DNA of 60,072 nt, from positions 1-60,072 of the forward strand of contig CAICTM010000550.1 in NCBI GenBank assembly GCA_903772945.1, in the 5' to 3' direction. The notes beneath the pieces were generated by a model, which made no database searches, had not been told where the DNA came from, and saw nothing but the letters and a program-made list of their open reading frames with translations. The position numbers and the translations under genes are program-made. Shown here one piece after another: positions 44,002 to 53,800 of this stretch. The stretch's first letter is position 1, and every line of letters begins with the position of its first letter. This stretch comes from Seminavis robusta (Eukaryota > Bacillariophyta > Bacillariophyceae > Naviculales > Naviculaceae).

Positions 44002-44841
44002 ATGGGTCGGCCTGCAAAGACTTCCTGTTGTTGCTACCTAATAAGATTTCTTTGGTTGGCGGCATGTCTGGTTGTGACCGTTCAAGCCCAACAATCCGGA
44101 TGTGGAGTGTGTGCTTCCACAGGAGATTGCTCCCATGCATTCAAGGGGAATCCGGGTCAATTTTGTGGAACGTTTTTCTCTAAGCAACAAAGTACTGCCA
44201 AGCCCTGTTGTTGTCCTGTCCAGTCGAGTTGCAAGTTGGGACCCGATACCTGTCAGTGTCATGTGTCAGGAAACAGCAGCAGCAACAGCAGCAGTTCTGG
44301 TGGCAACAGTAATGGTACCACCACGGATTTAACTGGAATTGTCTTGTTTGTGATTGCCACCTGCGTGGTTGTGGGTTGCTGCTATAAGGGATGTTGTCAG
44401 AAGCAGGAACCCAAACAAGTCTATACTGGGCCCGTCTTTGTGGAGGAAGAAGTACAGCCCAGTGCCCCCGTGGAAACGGATCCCTTGGCACCACCACCGG
44501 CCACCAATCCTAGTTACGCAGCTACTGCGCCTACTTTGAGAGCTAGTAATCCGTCGTCCGGTCCTGCCTTTGGAAGAACCTACACCAATCCGGCTGGATT
44601 GACGGCCCGACCAACCTACCGTCCCACTGGAATCGGAAATTGGTTGGCAGGAGGATTGGGAATCGCAACAGGGGCCGCGGCTGGATCGTTGGTCACGCAT
44701 CAATTGGATACACAGAGAGAAACCAGTGATAGTCATCGATACGGTGATGATCCCTATGGAAGTGGTATTGGAGGCGGACACGATATTGCAGGTGATACGG
44801 GAGATGACGATGGTGGAGTCGATATCGAAGGAGATTCCTGA
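44002..44841 (+). CDS. Cys-rich single-pass type I membrane protein
   Basis: 279 residues from the ATG at 44002; upstream codons lack an ATG. A signal peptide (1-30, ending TVQA) is followed by a compact ectodomain with about thirteen Cys in about 55 residues: CGVCASTGDC, GQFCGTFF, KPCCCPVQSSC and DTCQCH. A Ser/Asn/Gly spacer leads to one membrane helix (about 112-130, LTGIVLFVIATCVVVGCC) with further Cys at its inner face (CYKGCC), possible acylation sites. The cytosolic tail (about 140 residues) is Pro/Ala/Gly-rich with a glycine-patterned hydrophobic patch (NWLAGGLGIATGAAAGSLV) and an acidic end. No named domain was recognised. A surface-receptor or anchor role is inferred. Confidence 0.7.
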   Translation: MGRPAKTSCCCYLIRFLWLAACLVVTVQAQQSGCGVCASTGDCSHAFKGNPGQFCGTFFSKQQSTAKPCCCPVQSSCKLGPDTCQCHVSGNSSSNSSSSGGNSNGTTTDLTGIVLFVIATCVVVGCCYKGCCQKQEPKQVYTGPVFVEEEVQPSAPVETDPLAPPPATNPSYAATAPTLRASNPSSGPAFGRTYTNPAGLTARPTYRPTGIGNWLAGGLGIATGAAAGSLVTHQLDTQRETSDSHRYGDDPYGSGIGGGHDIAGDTGDDDGGVDIEGDS

Positions 44842-45434
44842 GGTAAACAAACGAGCCAGGCAAATGCAAAGTTGAGGCAAATGCTACCGGTACCACAACA
44901 ATAAGCAGAGCCGGACCACAAAATCTAATAACTAACTAGAGAAAGGTTTTTGATCGAATGCTGTCAAACAAGATATCCATGTGCTCTAGCAGTCACTCGT
45001 ATTCTCGGTACATGTAGTCTTACAATATCTCCCTACTAGTGCATCCGATCGAGGCTTGATTGCTCTTGTGATACTATATTATGTTACAATGAAACTGGCT
45101 TGCGAAAATCCATTAGTCGTACGGTAGGTCTCTGCCTTCAGGGCAATTAAATTGTCGGAGCGAACCAGTTCCCTCCTTTGCTTTGCGTTGCTGGCTGCGA
45201 ACTACAGAATGCCTACGATGAGATGCTTCATGATGGGGGTAACTTAACGTCTATGAATTTCTGTTTTCTATGCATGCCAGCGTCCTTTACTAAGCGGTAA
45301 CTTGACGTCTATGAATTTCTTTTTTCTATGCATGCGAACGTCCTAACTAAGCGTTCACTTTCCGCTGAAGGCAGTTTCTTCGATGTAATGATGTAGCTAT
45401 CAATCTCAACAACATCTTCTGGATTGCAAGCTCA
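44842..45434. other. Spacer with a 57-bp tandem duplication
   Basis: No gene seen. It includes taccggtacc at 44885-44894. The downstream part holds the tandem repeat listed separately. Confidence 0.4.
45239..45352. repeat. 57-bp tandem duplication
   Basis: Copies at 45239-45295 and 45296-45352 both run ggtaactt(a/g)acgtctatg, aatttctNttttctatgcatgc, then acgtcc and actaagcg, with scattered differences. They lie in the 3' flank of the His-rich gene. Confidence 0.8.
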
Positions 45435-46103
45435 TTAAATGTCACGGTCTTCTTCGGCATCAATACCCGGTTCCTCCTTGACGGCTTCCTTGGCTTCTTC
45501 GGGTGTCTTGGCGGTTCCACGTAGGCTCGATGGAGGCGCGAGGGTGGTCAGGTTGTCCATGACTTCAACCACTTCCAGTTTGGGTTCCTCTTCTTTGCTG
45601 CGGGAGGAAGACGACGACGACGACGACGAAGAAGAAGAGGATGATGAAGATGAAGAAGACGGCTCAGGTTTCTTGTCATGCTTGTGGTGCTTCTTTCCAT
45701 GTTTCTTATGGTGTTTGCCATGGTGGTCGTGGTCATCATGGTGTCCTGAAGACAGAAAGATCGACGCTGTAGTTAGCAACAATCTCTAAAGAAAGAAAAC
45801 TCAGAAAGTACAAGCAATTTTCATTCAAACATACCATGATGAGGGCCGTGGTGATCGTGGTGGTGTCCTGTGCGGAAGAGAGAGACGGAGAATGTGATAA
45901 GTTGAGTTGGAAGCCTTCTTCAACTCTAGTAGCCAAAAAGAAGCTCTTTCACGTCACTTGCCGTGGTGATGATCTAAAGCACCTTCAAACCAACCCATGA
46001 TTCCGCCACTATCCTTTCCTTCCTTTTCATGATGGTGGTGCCCGTGTCCATGAGCTGCGACTACGGCGCAGAGGACAGCAAAGATGGCGAGCTTGAGATT
46101 CAT
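45435..46103 (-). CDS. Small secreted His-rich, poly-Ser protein (three exons)
   Basis: Exons 46103-45962, 45868-45836 and 45745-45435; 161 residues. Intron 1 (45961-45869, 93 nt) starts with GC (ggcaagt) and intron 2 (45835-45746, 90 nt) with GT; both are phase 1. A signal peptide (MNLKLAIFAVLCAVVAA) is followed by HGHGHHHHEKE, a short middle (GGIMGWFEGALD), then His/Asp runs (HHHGHHHDHHGPHHG and HHDDHDHHGKHHKKHGKK), a Ser run of about 20, and an acidic Lys/Glu tail (TPEEAKEAVKEEPG). The 33-nt middle exon encodes only HHHDHHGPHHG and begins with the same bases as exon 3 (gacaccaNNatga), as if one exon was copied. Metal binding is likely from the His clusters but is inferred. Confidence 0.75.
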
Positions 46104-47238
46104 GGTGGGGTATCGATTGTTTCTTGTTTGGGATTGGTTTGTTCGATTTTGTGAGATGAGAGATGAAGGAGGAAGCTGCGGCTGGCAATCAAAAACACAC
46201 GATCCCTAACTCTAAAAAGATCCACCACGACTAAGTCACTGGTGAGCTCGAGCGGCGGTGCGTCCCGTCATTGATACTGTATTAAAATAGGTGCCAGCAC
46301 CAATGGATATTCATCGAGAAACCCGAGCAAACCGATGTTTCGTCGTTTGTCTAGCTAGCTAGCCAGCCAGCCAGCCATACGACTTTGCTTTCTGGCTGCT
46401 AGCTAGCTATTAATAGATTGAGTTTTGGGGTCGTGTCATTGCTGTGTCTTGCCAATGTCAGTATCGGTACCAGTGAGATCTCCTTTGCCCGGCCGAAATC
46501 TGCCAGCCATGCAAGCGTGCATCGCGGCACATGTCCTCTCAGCATCCATCAGCAAATACCAGCCAGCATGATGGCAATTGGCTTTCCATCCTATTCAAAT
46601 CTGCCAAAAGAACAAAACTTGTTGACCGCAGCAGTGGTGTCTTTTCAGTAGCCCCAGAGATTTCATTGGTGCCCTGCCTGGCAAGGAAAGTACGTGCCAA
46701 GAAAGAAAGAAACAGTAAGATGCTCCATTGCTTGATCCTCCTCTTTGTCTGACTAGTCTAGCCAGCTACTCAAGAGGACATTGGCTTTCCGACCAGCTCG
46801 TAGTCTGGCGCATTGAATTCTGATGTCGCGCCGTTGCTTTGTATTTCCCAACACCAGGAATTGTTCGATGAATCGAATGTTTGCTTGCAACCGTTTATGG
46901 TTACATACATCGCGGCAAGCAACTTCCCGCTCACAGCCACATCTACGAAACCAGCATGTCAAAGTAATGTTGGCGGAGGGTAAACTCGATATCCGGCAGA
47001 TGGTGTCATTTCGTGTGGATGCTGTGGGTAATCTACAACCGGACGCCTGCTGTTCTACCCTTCCTTTATTTGTGAACTGAACTTGTGGTGAAGAGGATCA
47101 GATCTCGCAAACGACGAAAAAGGCATTGACTTTAGCGAAATAAATAGACTATACATGGTTACAATGAATGATATCATTCAATCCTTCCTGGCCGGAGTTT
47201 CTTAATGGGCCGATTCCTTGCTGCTGCGATGTGACGTT
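46104..47238. other. Spacer between minus-strand genes
   Basis: No gene seen. Near 46352-46410 a ctagctagctagcc run and its inverse (gctagctagc) flank a 40-nt loop. Confidence 0.4.
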
Positions 47239-48153
47239 TCAACACCAACCATTCTCAATTGTCCGGTGCGCTGGATCACCATGCTCCATTGTCCAGTACT
47301 CTGTTTCATCGTCGATCGAAGATAGTGCCGTACTGGTGGCGCTTAACGAAGATACCACAGAATCGTCATCCAGTTCTTCTTCTTCTTCTTCCTGTTCGCC
47401 ATCTGGCCCTGACGACGGCTCTGTTTCGTCATCCACGTCTTTGTATTTGCGTGCATCCCGTTTGTACAAGCCGGCATCCAGCGCCTTTTTACCCCCTTGA
47501 TGGGAAACTTCCAAGACAGCTGTGTCCACGTCAACAACAACAACTATTCCTCCGTGGGCAGCCTCATTGGCACTCTTTTGAACGGTAGATTGCAATCGCG
47601 GCTGTTCGTCGTCCTGTTTCGCAACGACTTGATCTGATTTTTCAATGGCCGTTTCTCCAGCTTGCAGCAGAGCATCAAGGAGATTCTTGTTGTCTTCTTT
47701 GTCCGTCAATACATAATCTGATTCGTCTGCAATCTTGGTGGTACTTGTGGCAGCCGTTTGGGGGGTAGTGCTCAGGAGTGTGCCACCATTGTCGAATCGA
47801 CCAGACTCTGCTGTTGGGACCTTGTTCTTATCCTCTTGATCGAGTCTCTCTTCGGTGGCGTTGACTGATCCTTTGGTAACATCCTTCAAGCCCTCCTGAT
47901 CGGGACCGTTCATCTCGGTATTGTCGTCACCAGCAATGTTGCCAGCAAGACGGATCAGGTTGCTCTGGTCATCTTGGACATTATCGGAATAGCTGCTGGC
48001 ATGTTGCAGGGTACAATCCTTTTCCTTGTCGTGCCGATCAGGTTCTTTCGTTGCTTTGGCCTCCTCCTCTTCTGCTCGAGTGTCCTCTTCTTGCTCCAAT
48101 TGCTCCACCCGCTGATCCTCGTCCTTTGCCTTTGCTTCCCACCAAAATACCAT
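47239..48153 (-). CDS. Acidic disordered protein with FWW N-terminus
   Basis: 304 residues from the ATG at 48153. The protein starts MVFWWEAKAKDEDQRVEQ and is then rich in Glu, Asp, Lys and Thr, predicted disordered throughout. It contains a Glu/Asp-rich stretch near residue 252 (EQEEEEEELDDDSVVSS) and one short ordered-looking part around 150-215 (LLDALLQAGETAIEKSD; GGIVVVVDVDTAVLEVS). No signal peptide or membrane helix. The short FW motif followed by basic and acidic residues resembles the start of the product at 55525-56400 (MDKLLFWKKGDEEAQ). A shared origin is possible but not shown. Function unknown. Confidence 0.6.
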   Translation of the reverse strand: MVFWWEAKAKDEDQRVEQLEQEEDTRAEEEEAKATKEPDRHDKEKDCTLQHASSYSDNVQDDQSNLIRLAGNIAGDDNTEMNGPDQEGLKDVTKGSVNATEERLDQEDKNKVPTAESGRFDNGGTLLSTTPQTAATSTTKIADESDYVLTDKEDNKNLLDALLQAGETAIEKSDQVVAKQDDEQPRLQSTVQKSANEAAHGGIVVVVDVDTAVLEVSHQGGKKALDAGLYKRDARKYKDVDDETEPSSGPDGEQEEEEEELDDDSVVSSLSATSTALSSIDDETEYWTMEHGDPAHRTIENGWC

Positions 48154-49055
48154 CTTGCCAAAGCTGAGAGCTTATTACTGAGTAGAAACTAGACTATGGG
48201 TGACTCCTTGATAAATACCTTTGATCAATAGTAGTACGAAGTAGTCTACACGTACGGACGAAGGGTGATGAGTGATGAGTGATGATGAGCGTGGTAGTTG
48301 GGCGATTTTGCTTCTGTCACACGCATCATCAATGCCCTTCATCTTCAACTTTTGGAGTTCTTGTTTTGTCCAAGACCTTCGGTTGCCCCCACAATTTTGT
48401 GCCAAAGATTCGCGGGCTTTAGTTAAAAGGGTACTAGTACTCGAAGTTCTTAATTAAAAATTTATCACTGCGTTAAATGTTAAGGTGTTAAGGTACCGGT
48501 ACCGTAAACATATGGTTAATTAAACAAGTTTTGTTGAGGGAGGCCTCCTCGCCTCCTCGTGGCTCGTGGGTACTCGGAGTAGTGGGTAGTGGGTATTAAT
48601 AGTGCATTTTGCGAATAAAAGTCATTGTCACAATGGTAGGTGTACTGGCATTATAAAAATCATATAAGTATCAGTATGCCAAAAGTACTTTTCTAAAGCC
48701 TCAAGTGTCCAGGATCCGAATTCCGAATACTGATAATCCTGCTAAGATGATTGCAGATGCAACCGATGGTTGCATCGTATCTTTACCGGTACCTGCCGGT
48801 ACTACCGTAGCTAGCTAGTATCATACCGGTAGCTAATAGAGCAAGGAATGCTATTGAATTCATTGCTTTGTTCTTTTTTGGCTAGCTAGTAGATAGTATT
48901 ACAGCATTGTACCTGGTACAAGGAAAGAGTCAGTCCAAGGGTACCGTACAGGTGCATTCGTTCCCCAACATGTCAACCCTGGCAGGCTCGGGCCTCTTTT
49001 TGTATTCTGTTGCCTGCCAAAACTTGAATTTCCTTTCTTTCAGCTTTCTTATTAG
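48154..49055. other. AT-rich spacer with GGTACC palindromes
   Basis: No gene seen. ggtaccggtacc lies at 48492-48503, taccggtacc at 48784-48793, followed by agctagctag and ataccggtagc. Confidence 0.45.
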
Positions 49056-49226
49056 TTAGTGGCAATCCTTCACCCCTTGGGTGACAATTTTGAGCAGAGC
49101 ACCAGGCCCCTTCTTGATCTTCTTGAGCTGACTTCTGATGGTGCTCTTTTGCCTCTTGGGCTCAATGATTTGCGTAGAAGATCCATTCTTCTTGAGTGGT
49201 GTAGTGGCAGCAACCTTGGAGGACAT
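49056..49226 (-). CDS. Possible small basic protein, 56 aa
   Basis: ATG at 49226 to a TAA at 49058-49056. The product is rich in Lys, Ser and Thr (SSKVAATTPLKKNGSSTQII, RSQLKKIKKGPGALLKIVTQ), with one amphipathic stretch. It is short, and an overlapping minus-strand frame (49070-49492) is also open. The ATG context and Lys codon use (aag) favour this frame. It could be an exon of a larger gene upstream (towards 49930). No family was recognised. Confidence 0.3.
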   Translation of the reverse strand: MSSKVAATTPLKKNGSSTQIIEPKRQKSTIRSQLKKIKKGPGALLKIVTQGVKDCH

Positions 49227-50479
49227 TGTGAGGCAAGAAAGGGAGTAGTAGTAACAGTTGTTGAGCTAGATTGATGAGTTGGTATTTTGTTTCCTGAGTG
49301 TGGATTTATGAGGGGAGAATGATCAGGATCATCAATCAATCCATCAACTTGGCTATCCCCAGCTGCATGTAGCTTTCCGGCGAGAACCTTTGGTAGCTGT
49401 GCAGCTTGGACCTTCACGGTGGCTGTACCAGTCGTGAATTTGCCAAGCGCAGGAGACTGTGGGAAGATTTGATCGCACCAACACAGTAGCACGGCCCAAC
49501 TATCTCTCGTACCCCACCAAACGTACCCTAAAGTAAGCTTGTCCTCACGTAGAGTCTTAGTCGAGTTGTCTCATCGCTCGGACACCGCTAGCAATACATA
49601 GTGCAGTCCAATGCATTACATGTAGACTTTCCACTTCTTGCTACATGTAGCTACTAGCTAGCTACTAGCTAGCTAGCTCTAGACAGATTAGAGAAGAGGC
49701 TGACAATGACAAGCCATACTCACAAGGAGCAAGGTCCCTCACGGTACCCGTGGGATGAGCATAGTATGCATAGTTGAGAGCTTGTGTTGCCGAATCTTCA
49801 ATCGAATCGAATCCTTTGACAACTCTGGTGCTGTGCTGGCTGTGCTGGCTGTGCTGGCCATGGTTGTGGCAAATTACTGATTTTAAAATAGTAATCCAGA
49901 GAATGGTAGAGTGGAAAGGTACAAGCATGCTTTCTAAATCCTCAGGTGCTAGCTAGGGGCTACATGTAGTTGCTTCAGATTATTCCGAGCAGTCGAGATC
50001 CGAGTAAAGAATAGCAAAAGAGTACTAGCTAGTTCTCCAGCTTGTGAATTGTGACTGATGCTATTAGGGGGGATACCCCAAAGTAATATAGAACAGCCTA
50101 ATGATCCGCCTTTTCCGGACGTTCACGCTTCTGGTACCTGGTACTTAATTAAAAGAAAGACGCTGCCAATCCAGTAAGACTCCAGTGCTTCCATGGAATG
50201 GAATGGAATCGAGATCAACAATAATTGCATCGGAAGTAAGTCGGAAAGGTGGAGTTGCAGTTGCGCTCGGAGGTTGGAAGCAGGAAGCAGGAAGCAGGGT
50301 TCTGGAAGCAGCTGGGTACAACCGCCCCCAACAGCCAAGCAGCACAACAGCACAATGCAACGCTCGATCGCCATCAGACAAACGAGAGGAGTTCTCAGTA
50401 ATAAGTTGTTTCCAATCATTCGAAAAGCTGCTAACTGAAGCTTGCCAAGATAATATCGAGCTTGATCAGGCTCTGCGCC
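49227..50479. other. Spacer before receptor gene
   Basis: No gene firmly supported. There is a ctgtgctgg triplication at 49828-49856 and ctagctag runs near 49650-49680. Confidence 0.35.
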
Positions 50480-53400
50480 ATGGCGGCAGTCTCCCGCTTT
50501 CAGTCGGCATGGCTGCTCCTGTGCCTTCTAGTAGTAGTACTCGCATCCAATGTCCATCACGTCCAGGCTCTCCAAAAGACGGACAATGATGATGATGATG
50601 ATAAGAGTCTCCGAATCTGTACATTGGCAGGAGGGCTGGATGCGGTTCGATTATCGAGTGTCCCCATTCGTCAGGTCTTTGAAGGAGCTTTGAAAGATGT
50701 GGAGCTGATCCGTCAGCTCGTAGTAGAATCGGCTCGCAATCGGGGAGATCATGCTCGTCCGCTACTGTCACTGGAAGAGCTCAGCCGGACGCTCGACTGG
50801 GAAGCGAGAAACCTGTCCAGTAGCGACACCACCATCACGGCGGGGATTGGATATGTCGATGATAGAGCCGACCGCAAAGTCGAAAAGTATGTCGCAACCG
50901 AGAATAAACCATTTGTGGGCAACAAGACGACAGACTTGGCCCTGGTCGAAAGCGCTGCCACCATTCTGCCCTGGTTAATGGACCGGACCAAGATCAAAGA
51001 TACTGGAACAACTACAACAACAGACAACAATAGAACTCTCTATACAGCCGCCTGGATTGGAAGCTACGGGGAAGCGTGGCTGTATTATCCGCCCCATGTG
51101 GAAACAGGTTGGGAGGCGGCGACCACAATGGGAGACTTAGTGGGAGGAAACTGTACATCTCACGATCAACAATTCATCCAACCCAATCTTCCACCTGCCG
51201 TCTTTCACCAACCCTACCTGACAGCACCATATCCAGATATTGCTATACCTGGACATATGGTCATTACAGCTATCGCACCTGTCTATTATCACGGAAGCTT
51301 TATGGGACATGAGTTCCTCAATAGTTTGGAAGCTACTACTACAGGAGATAGCAACAACAACAACAACTCACCGTCTGCTGCGGCTGCGGCCGGAAGGACT
51401 CCTTTGGGGACGTATGTTGCCACCACGGGGATTGATGTTTCCACGTCATCCATCTCCTCCGTGTTACTGGAAAATCTCCGAGGGACCATCACCCCGGGAA
51501 GCTTTGCCATGGTTGTGGGTGCCAACCAGGAACTCAACACGGTTCTAATCACCCAGTCGACTCTGGAACTGTTATATCCTACCCACACCGGCATGGAAGG
51601 CGCCAGGGTTACCAACTACAGCAACTGCAATGCCAGGTTCTCCACAGACCGCCGTAACCAGACCTACCAAGTGAGTGATACCCTGGTGCAACCTCTCACT
51701 CAATTGGAGAATGCCAACTGGAAACCCGTGGCAAGCCTGATTCAAGAACTGCAACCTGGAGACCGATCGTTCACCACCATACCTATTACCTTGACAGGAC
51801 AAGACGCCCCCACTTTCTTTTATGTGTTCTTTGAACGATGGCCGGACGTGGCTGACTGGGCAACCCTTTTGCTCGTGCCCAAGGACGAGCTGGACCATTC
51901 AGTGGTGGTCGATGTGGTGGAACCACAGGGTGGCTCGCTGTTTGTAACCATGGATCACCATGCAGCGGTGGAAGAGACAAGTACCACTACCAGCGCAGGC
52001 ACAAAAACTCCAGTTGTCCTGGAGAACAAGGGCAGTCTAGATGTCCGAATAGAGATTGACAAGATACCTCCTTGGCTCAGTCTGGACGAGGAGATTCTAA
52101 TGTGGTCCTTGCCAGCGGGACAAAACCTGACTCTACTTTTTGATGTCAACGTGCAGGCTTCCAATCATGGCTATTCGGGTGTGATTGCGCTCAAGGTTCG
52201 AGACGCCGACGAACAGAACAACTGCTACTACGAAGACATCCTCACAATCAATGCACACTTGACAATCGTGCATTTGGAGACTCTGCAAGCAGTACGACCT
52301 TACGGGTTGGCTCTTGCTGCCATCACGGTGATGACCGCTTTGGGCTGGTCGCTCTGGGTCCACTGGAATGAATCCCATATTGTTGTTCGGGCTTCTCAAC
52401 CCATGTTCTTGCACATGATTTGTGTCGGAATTCTCTTCATGGGCCTTTCCCTGATTCCACTCAGTATGGATGACTCTTGCGTCAGCGAAAAGAAATGCGA
52501 CAAGGCTTGCATGGCATTTCCCTGGCTTTTGTGTTTGGGCTTCTCCATTAGCTTTGCTGCCCTCTTCAGCAAAGTACGAAGAATCAACATGATTGTGTCC
52601 AATACGAAGAAATATCGACGAGTCAATGTGTCTGTCGGAGATGTCATGGTGCCTTTTGTCGTCATATTTTCTCTTAACGTGACGATTCTGAGCATTTGGA
52701 CTGCCGTGGATCCATTGGTTTGGGTTCGCGATACTGGAATTGGAGACGACCATCAAGGAGGCCTGGTAGCATCTACTGGATACTGTGCATTCGGTGAAGG
52801 CAGATTTGCTATTACGTGTTCTGTCTTGTTAGTGCTGGTCAACTTCAGTGCTGTGCTTTTGTCCTTGATCCAGCTTTACCGAGCAAGGGATCTTTCAGCT
52901 ACTTACAGCGAAGGCAAATACATTTCCATGGCTATGGGGAGCATCCTGCAAGCCTTTCTTAGCGGGATCCCGGTTTTACTTATGGTCACCGACAATCCTC
53001 AGGTCGCATACCTTGTCAAGAGCACCATTGTGTTCGTGGTTACCATGTCACTCCTGACACTGACATTTCTGCCCAAGTACTTTGCTCGTCGGCGGGACGA
53101 AGCGCTGCGGCCTGTTCCTCTAAAGGCAAAATGTCATCTATCATCCGCTGACAACAACATCCCGGCAGGGACTGCAGAAAGCGCCACTGAAGGGACAGAG
53201 GAACAGCAAGAAGCAGCAGATTCCGTCCCTGCTTCTGCTGGAGGAAGCCAACCCATCTCAGATATTTCAATGCCAACTCTTGCCAGTGAAAACAATCATC
53301 CGCAACGGGATGGCGCGATACGTAATCGCAACGATGGCTCCCCAGAGAAGCACCAAGCTGACCATGCCTCTTCATGGACGCTTCCTACTTTCCGCGAAAC

Positions 53401-53800
53401 TTTCGTCGATGAAGACGAGAAGGAACAAAGTTCTTGCATCGGCGTTAGAGAGGTGGTTATCGATGCCGCGCCCACTCGGCCATTGAGGCGTCAAAGTGAA
53501 GTGGAAATGGAAGTGGGTCGTCCGTCCAATGAAAGGAAAGTGATCAGTTCTCAGTCGCAGGTGAAACCAGAAAGGGTCCGGAGCTGTTTGGAGACCCTCG
53601 CGGAAGGGAAAGAAGAGATATTTCAGTACGACCATGGAGTTGACAAAGAAGGGGCACCTCAGGCAGCCGCTAATGAGCTACCTCCACCTTTCTCTCATTT
53701 GAGTACGACTTCTGAATTCTCTGCTGTTTCTTCCATCTACACCATGCCAGAGATGTATCATGGTAAGAGGTTGTATCCCGATTTGGACAACATCCCATAA
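50480..53800 (+). CDS. Class C (GABA-B-like) seven-helix receptor with Cache-like ectodomain
   Basis: 1106 residues from the ATG at 50480, intronless. A signal peptide (SAWLLLCLLVVVLASNVHHVQA) leads to an ectodomain of about 570 residues. Its first part (about 60-400) has features of Cache sensor domains: a long N-terminal helix with RQLVVESARNRG, then GIGYVD..., LYTAAWIGSYGEAWLYYPP and VITAIAPVYYHGSFMG...VATTGIDVS. A beta-rich region (about 470-595) precedes the membrane. Seven helices span about 607-862: YGLALAAITVMTALGW; PMFLHMICVGILFMGLSLI; CMAFPWLLCLGFSISFAALF; VPFVVIFSLNVTILSIW; and three more, ending TFLPKYF. 'FLHMIC.G' and 'F.PKYF' are class C marks. The roughly 240-residue tail is disordered. 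A sensory receptor is inferred; no ligand can be named. Confidence 0.75.
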   Translation: MAAVSRFQSAWLLLCLLVVVLASNVHHVQALQKTDNDDDDDKSLRICTLAGGLDAVRLSSVPIRQVFEGALKDVELIRQLVVESARNRGDHARPLLSLEELSRTLDWEARNLSSSDTTITAGIGYVDDRADRKVEKYVATENKPFVGNKTTDLALVESAATILPWLMDRTKIKDTGTTTTTDNNRTLYTAAWIGSYGEAWLYYPPHVETGWEAATTMGDLVGGNCTSHDQQFIQPNLPPAVFHQPYLTAPYPDIAIPGHMVITAIAPVYYHGSFMGHEFLNSLEATTTGDSNNNNNSPSAAAAAGRTPLGTYVATTGIDVSTSSISSVLLENLRGTITPGSFAMVVGANQELNTVLITQSTLELLYPTHTGMEGARVTNYSNCNARFSTDRRNQTYQVSDTLVQPLTQLENANWKPVASLIQELQPGDRSFTTIPITLTGQDAPTFFYVFFERWPDVADWATLLLVPKDELDHSVVVDVVEPQGGSLFVTMDHHAAVEETSTTTSAGTKTPVVLENKGSLDVRIEIDKIPPWLSLDEEILMWSLPAGQNLTLLFDVNVQASNHGYSGVIALKVRDADEQNNCYYEDILTINAHLTIVHLETLQAVRPYGLALAAITVMTALGWSLWVHWNESHIVVRASQPMFLHMICVGILFMGLSLIPLSMDDSCVSEKKCDKACMAFPWLLCLGFSISFAALFSKVRRINMIVSNTKKYRRVNVSVGDVMVPFVVIFSLNVTILSIWTAVDPLVWVRDTGIGDDHQGGLVASTGYCAFGEGRFAITCSVLLVLVNFSAVLLSLIQLYRARDLSATYSEGKYISMAMGSILQAFLSGIPVLLMVTDNPQVAYLVKSTIVFVVTMSLLTLTFLPKYFARRRDEALRPVPLKAKCHLSSADNNIPAGTAESATEGTEEQQEAADSVPASAGGSQPISDISMPTLASENNHPQRDGAIRNRNDGSPEKHQADHASSWTLPTFRETFVDEDEKEQSSCIGVREVVIDAAPTRPLRRQSEVEMEVGRPSNERKVISSQSQVKPERVRSCLETLAEGKEEIFQYDHGVDKEGAPQAAANELPPPFSHLSTTSEFSAVSSIYTMPEMYHGKRLYPDLDNIP

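Noticed and set aside
49665..49928. Minus-strand frame with a HSQHSQHS run, possible exon upstream of 49226
   Set aside because: The gtgagt donor near 49720 and the acceptor near 49456 do not agree in phase with either downstream frame, and the run is just a ctgtgctgg tandem repeat.
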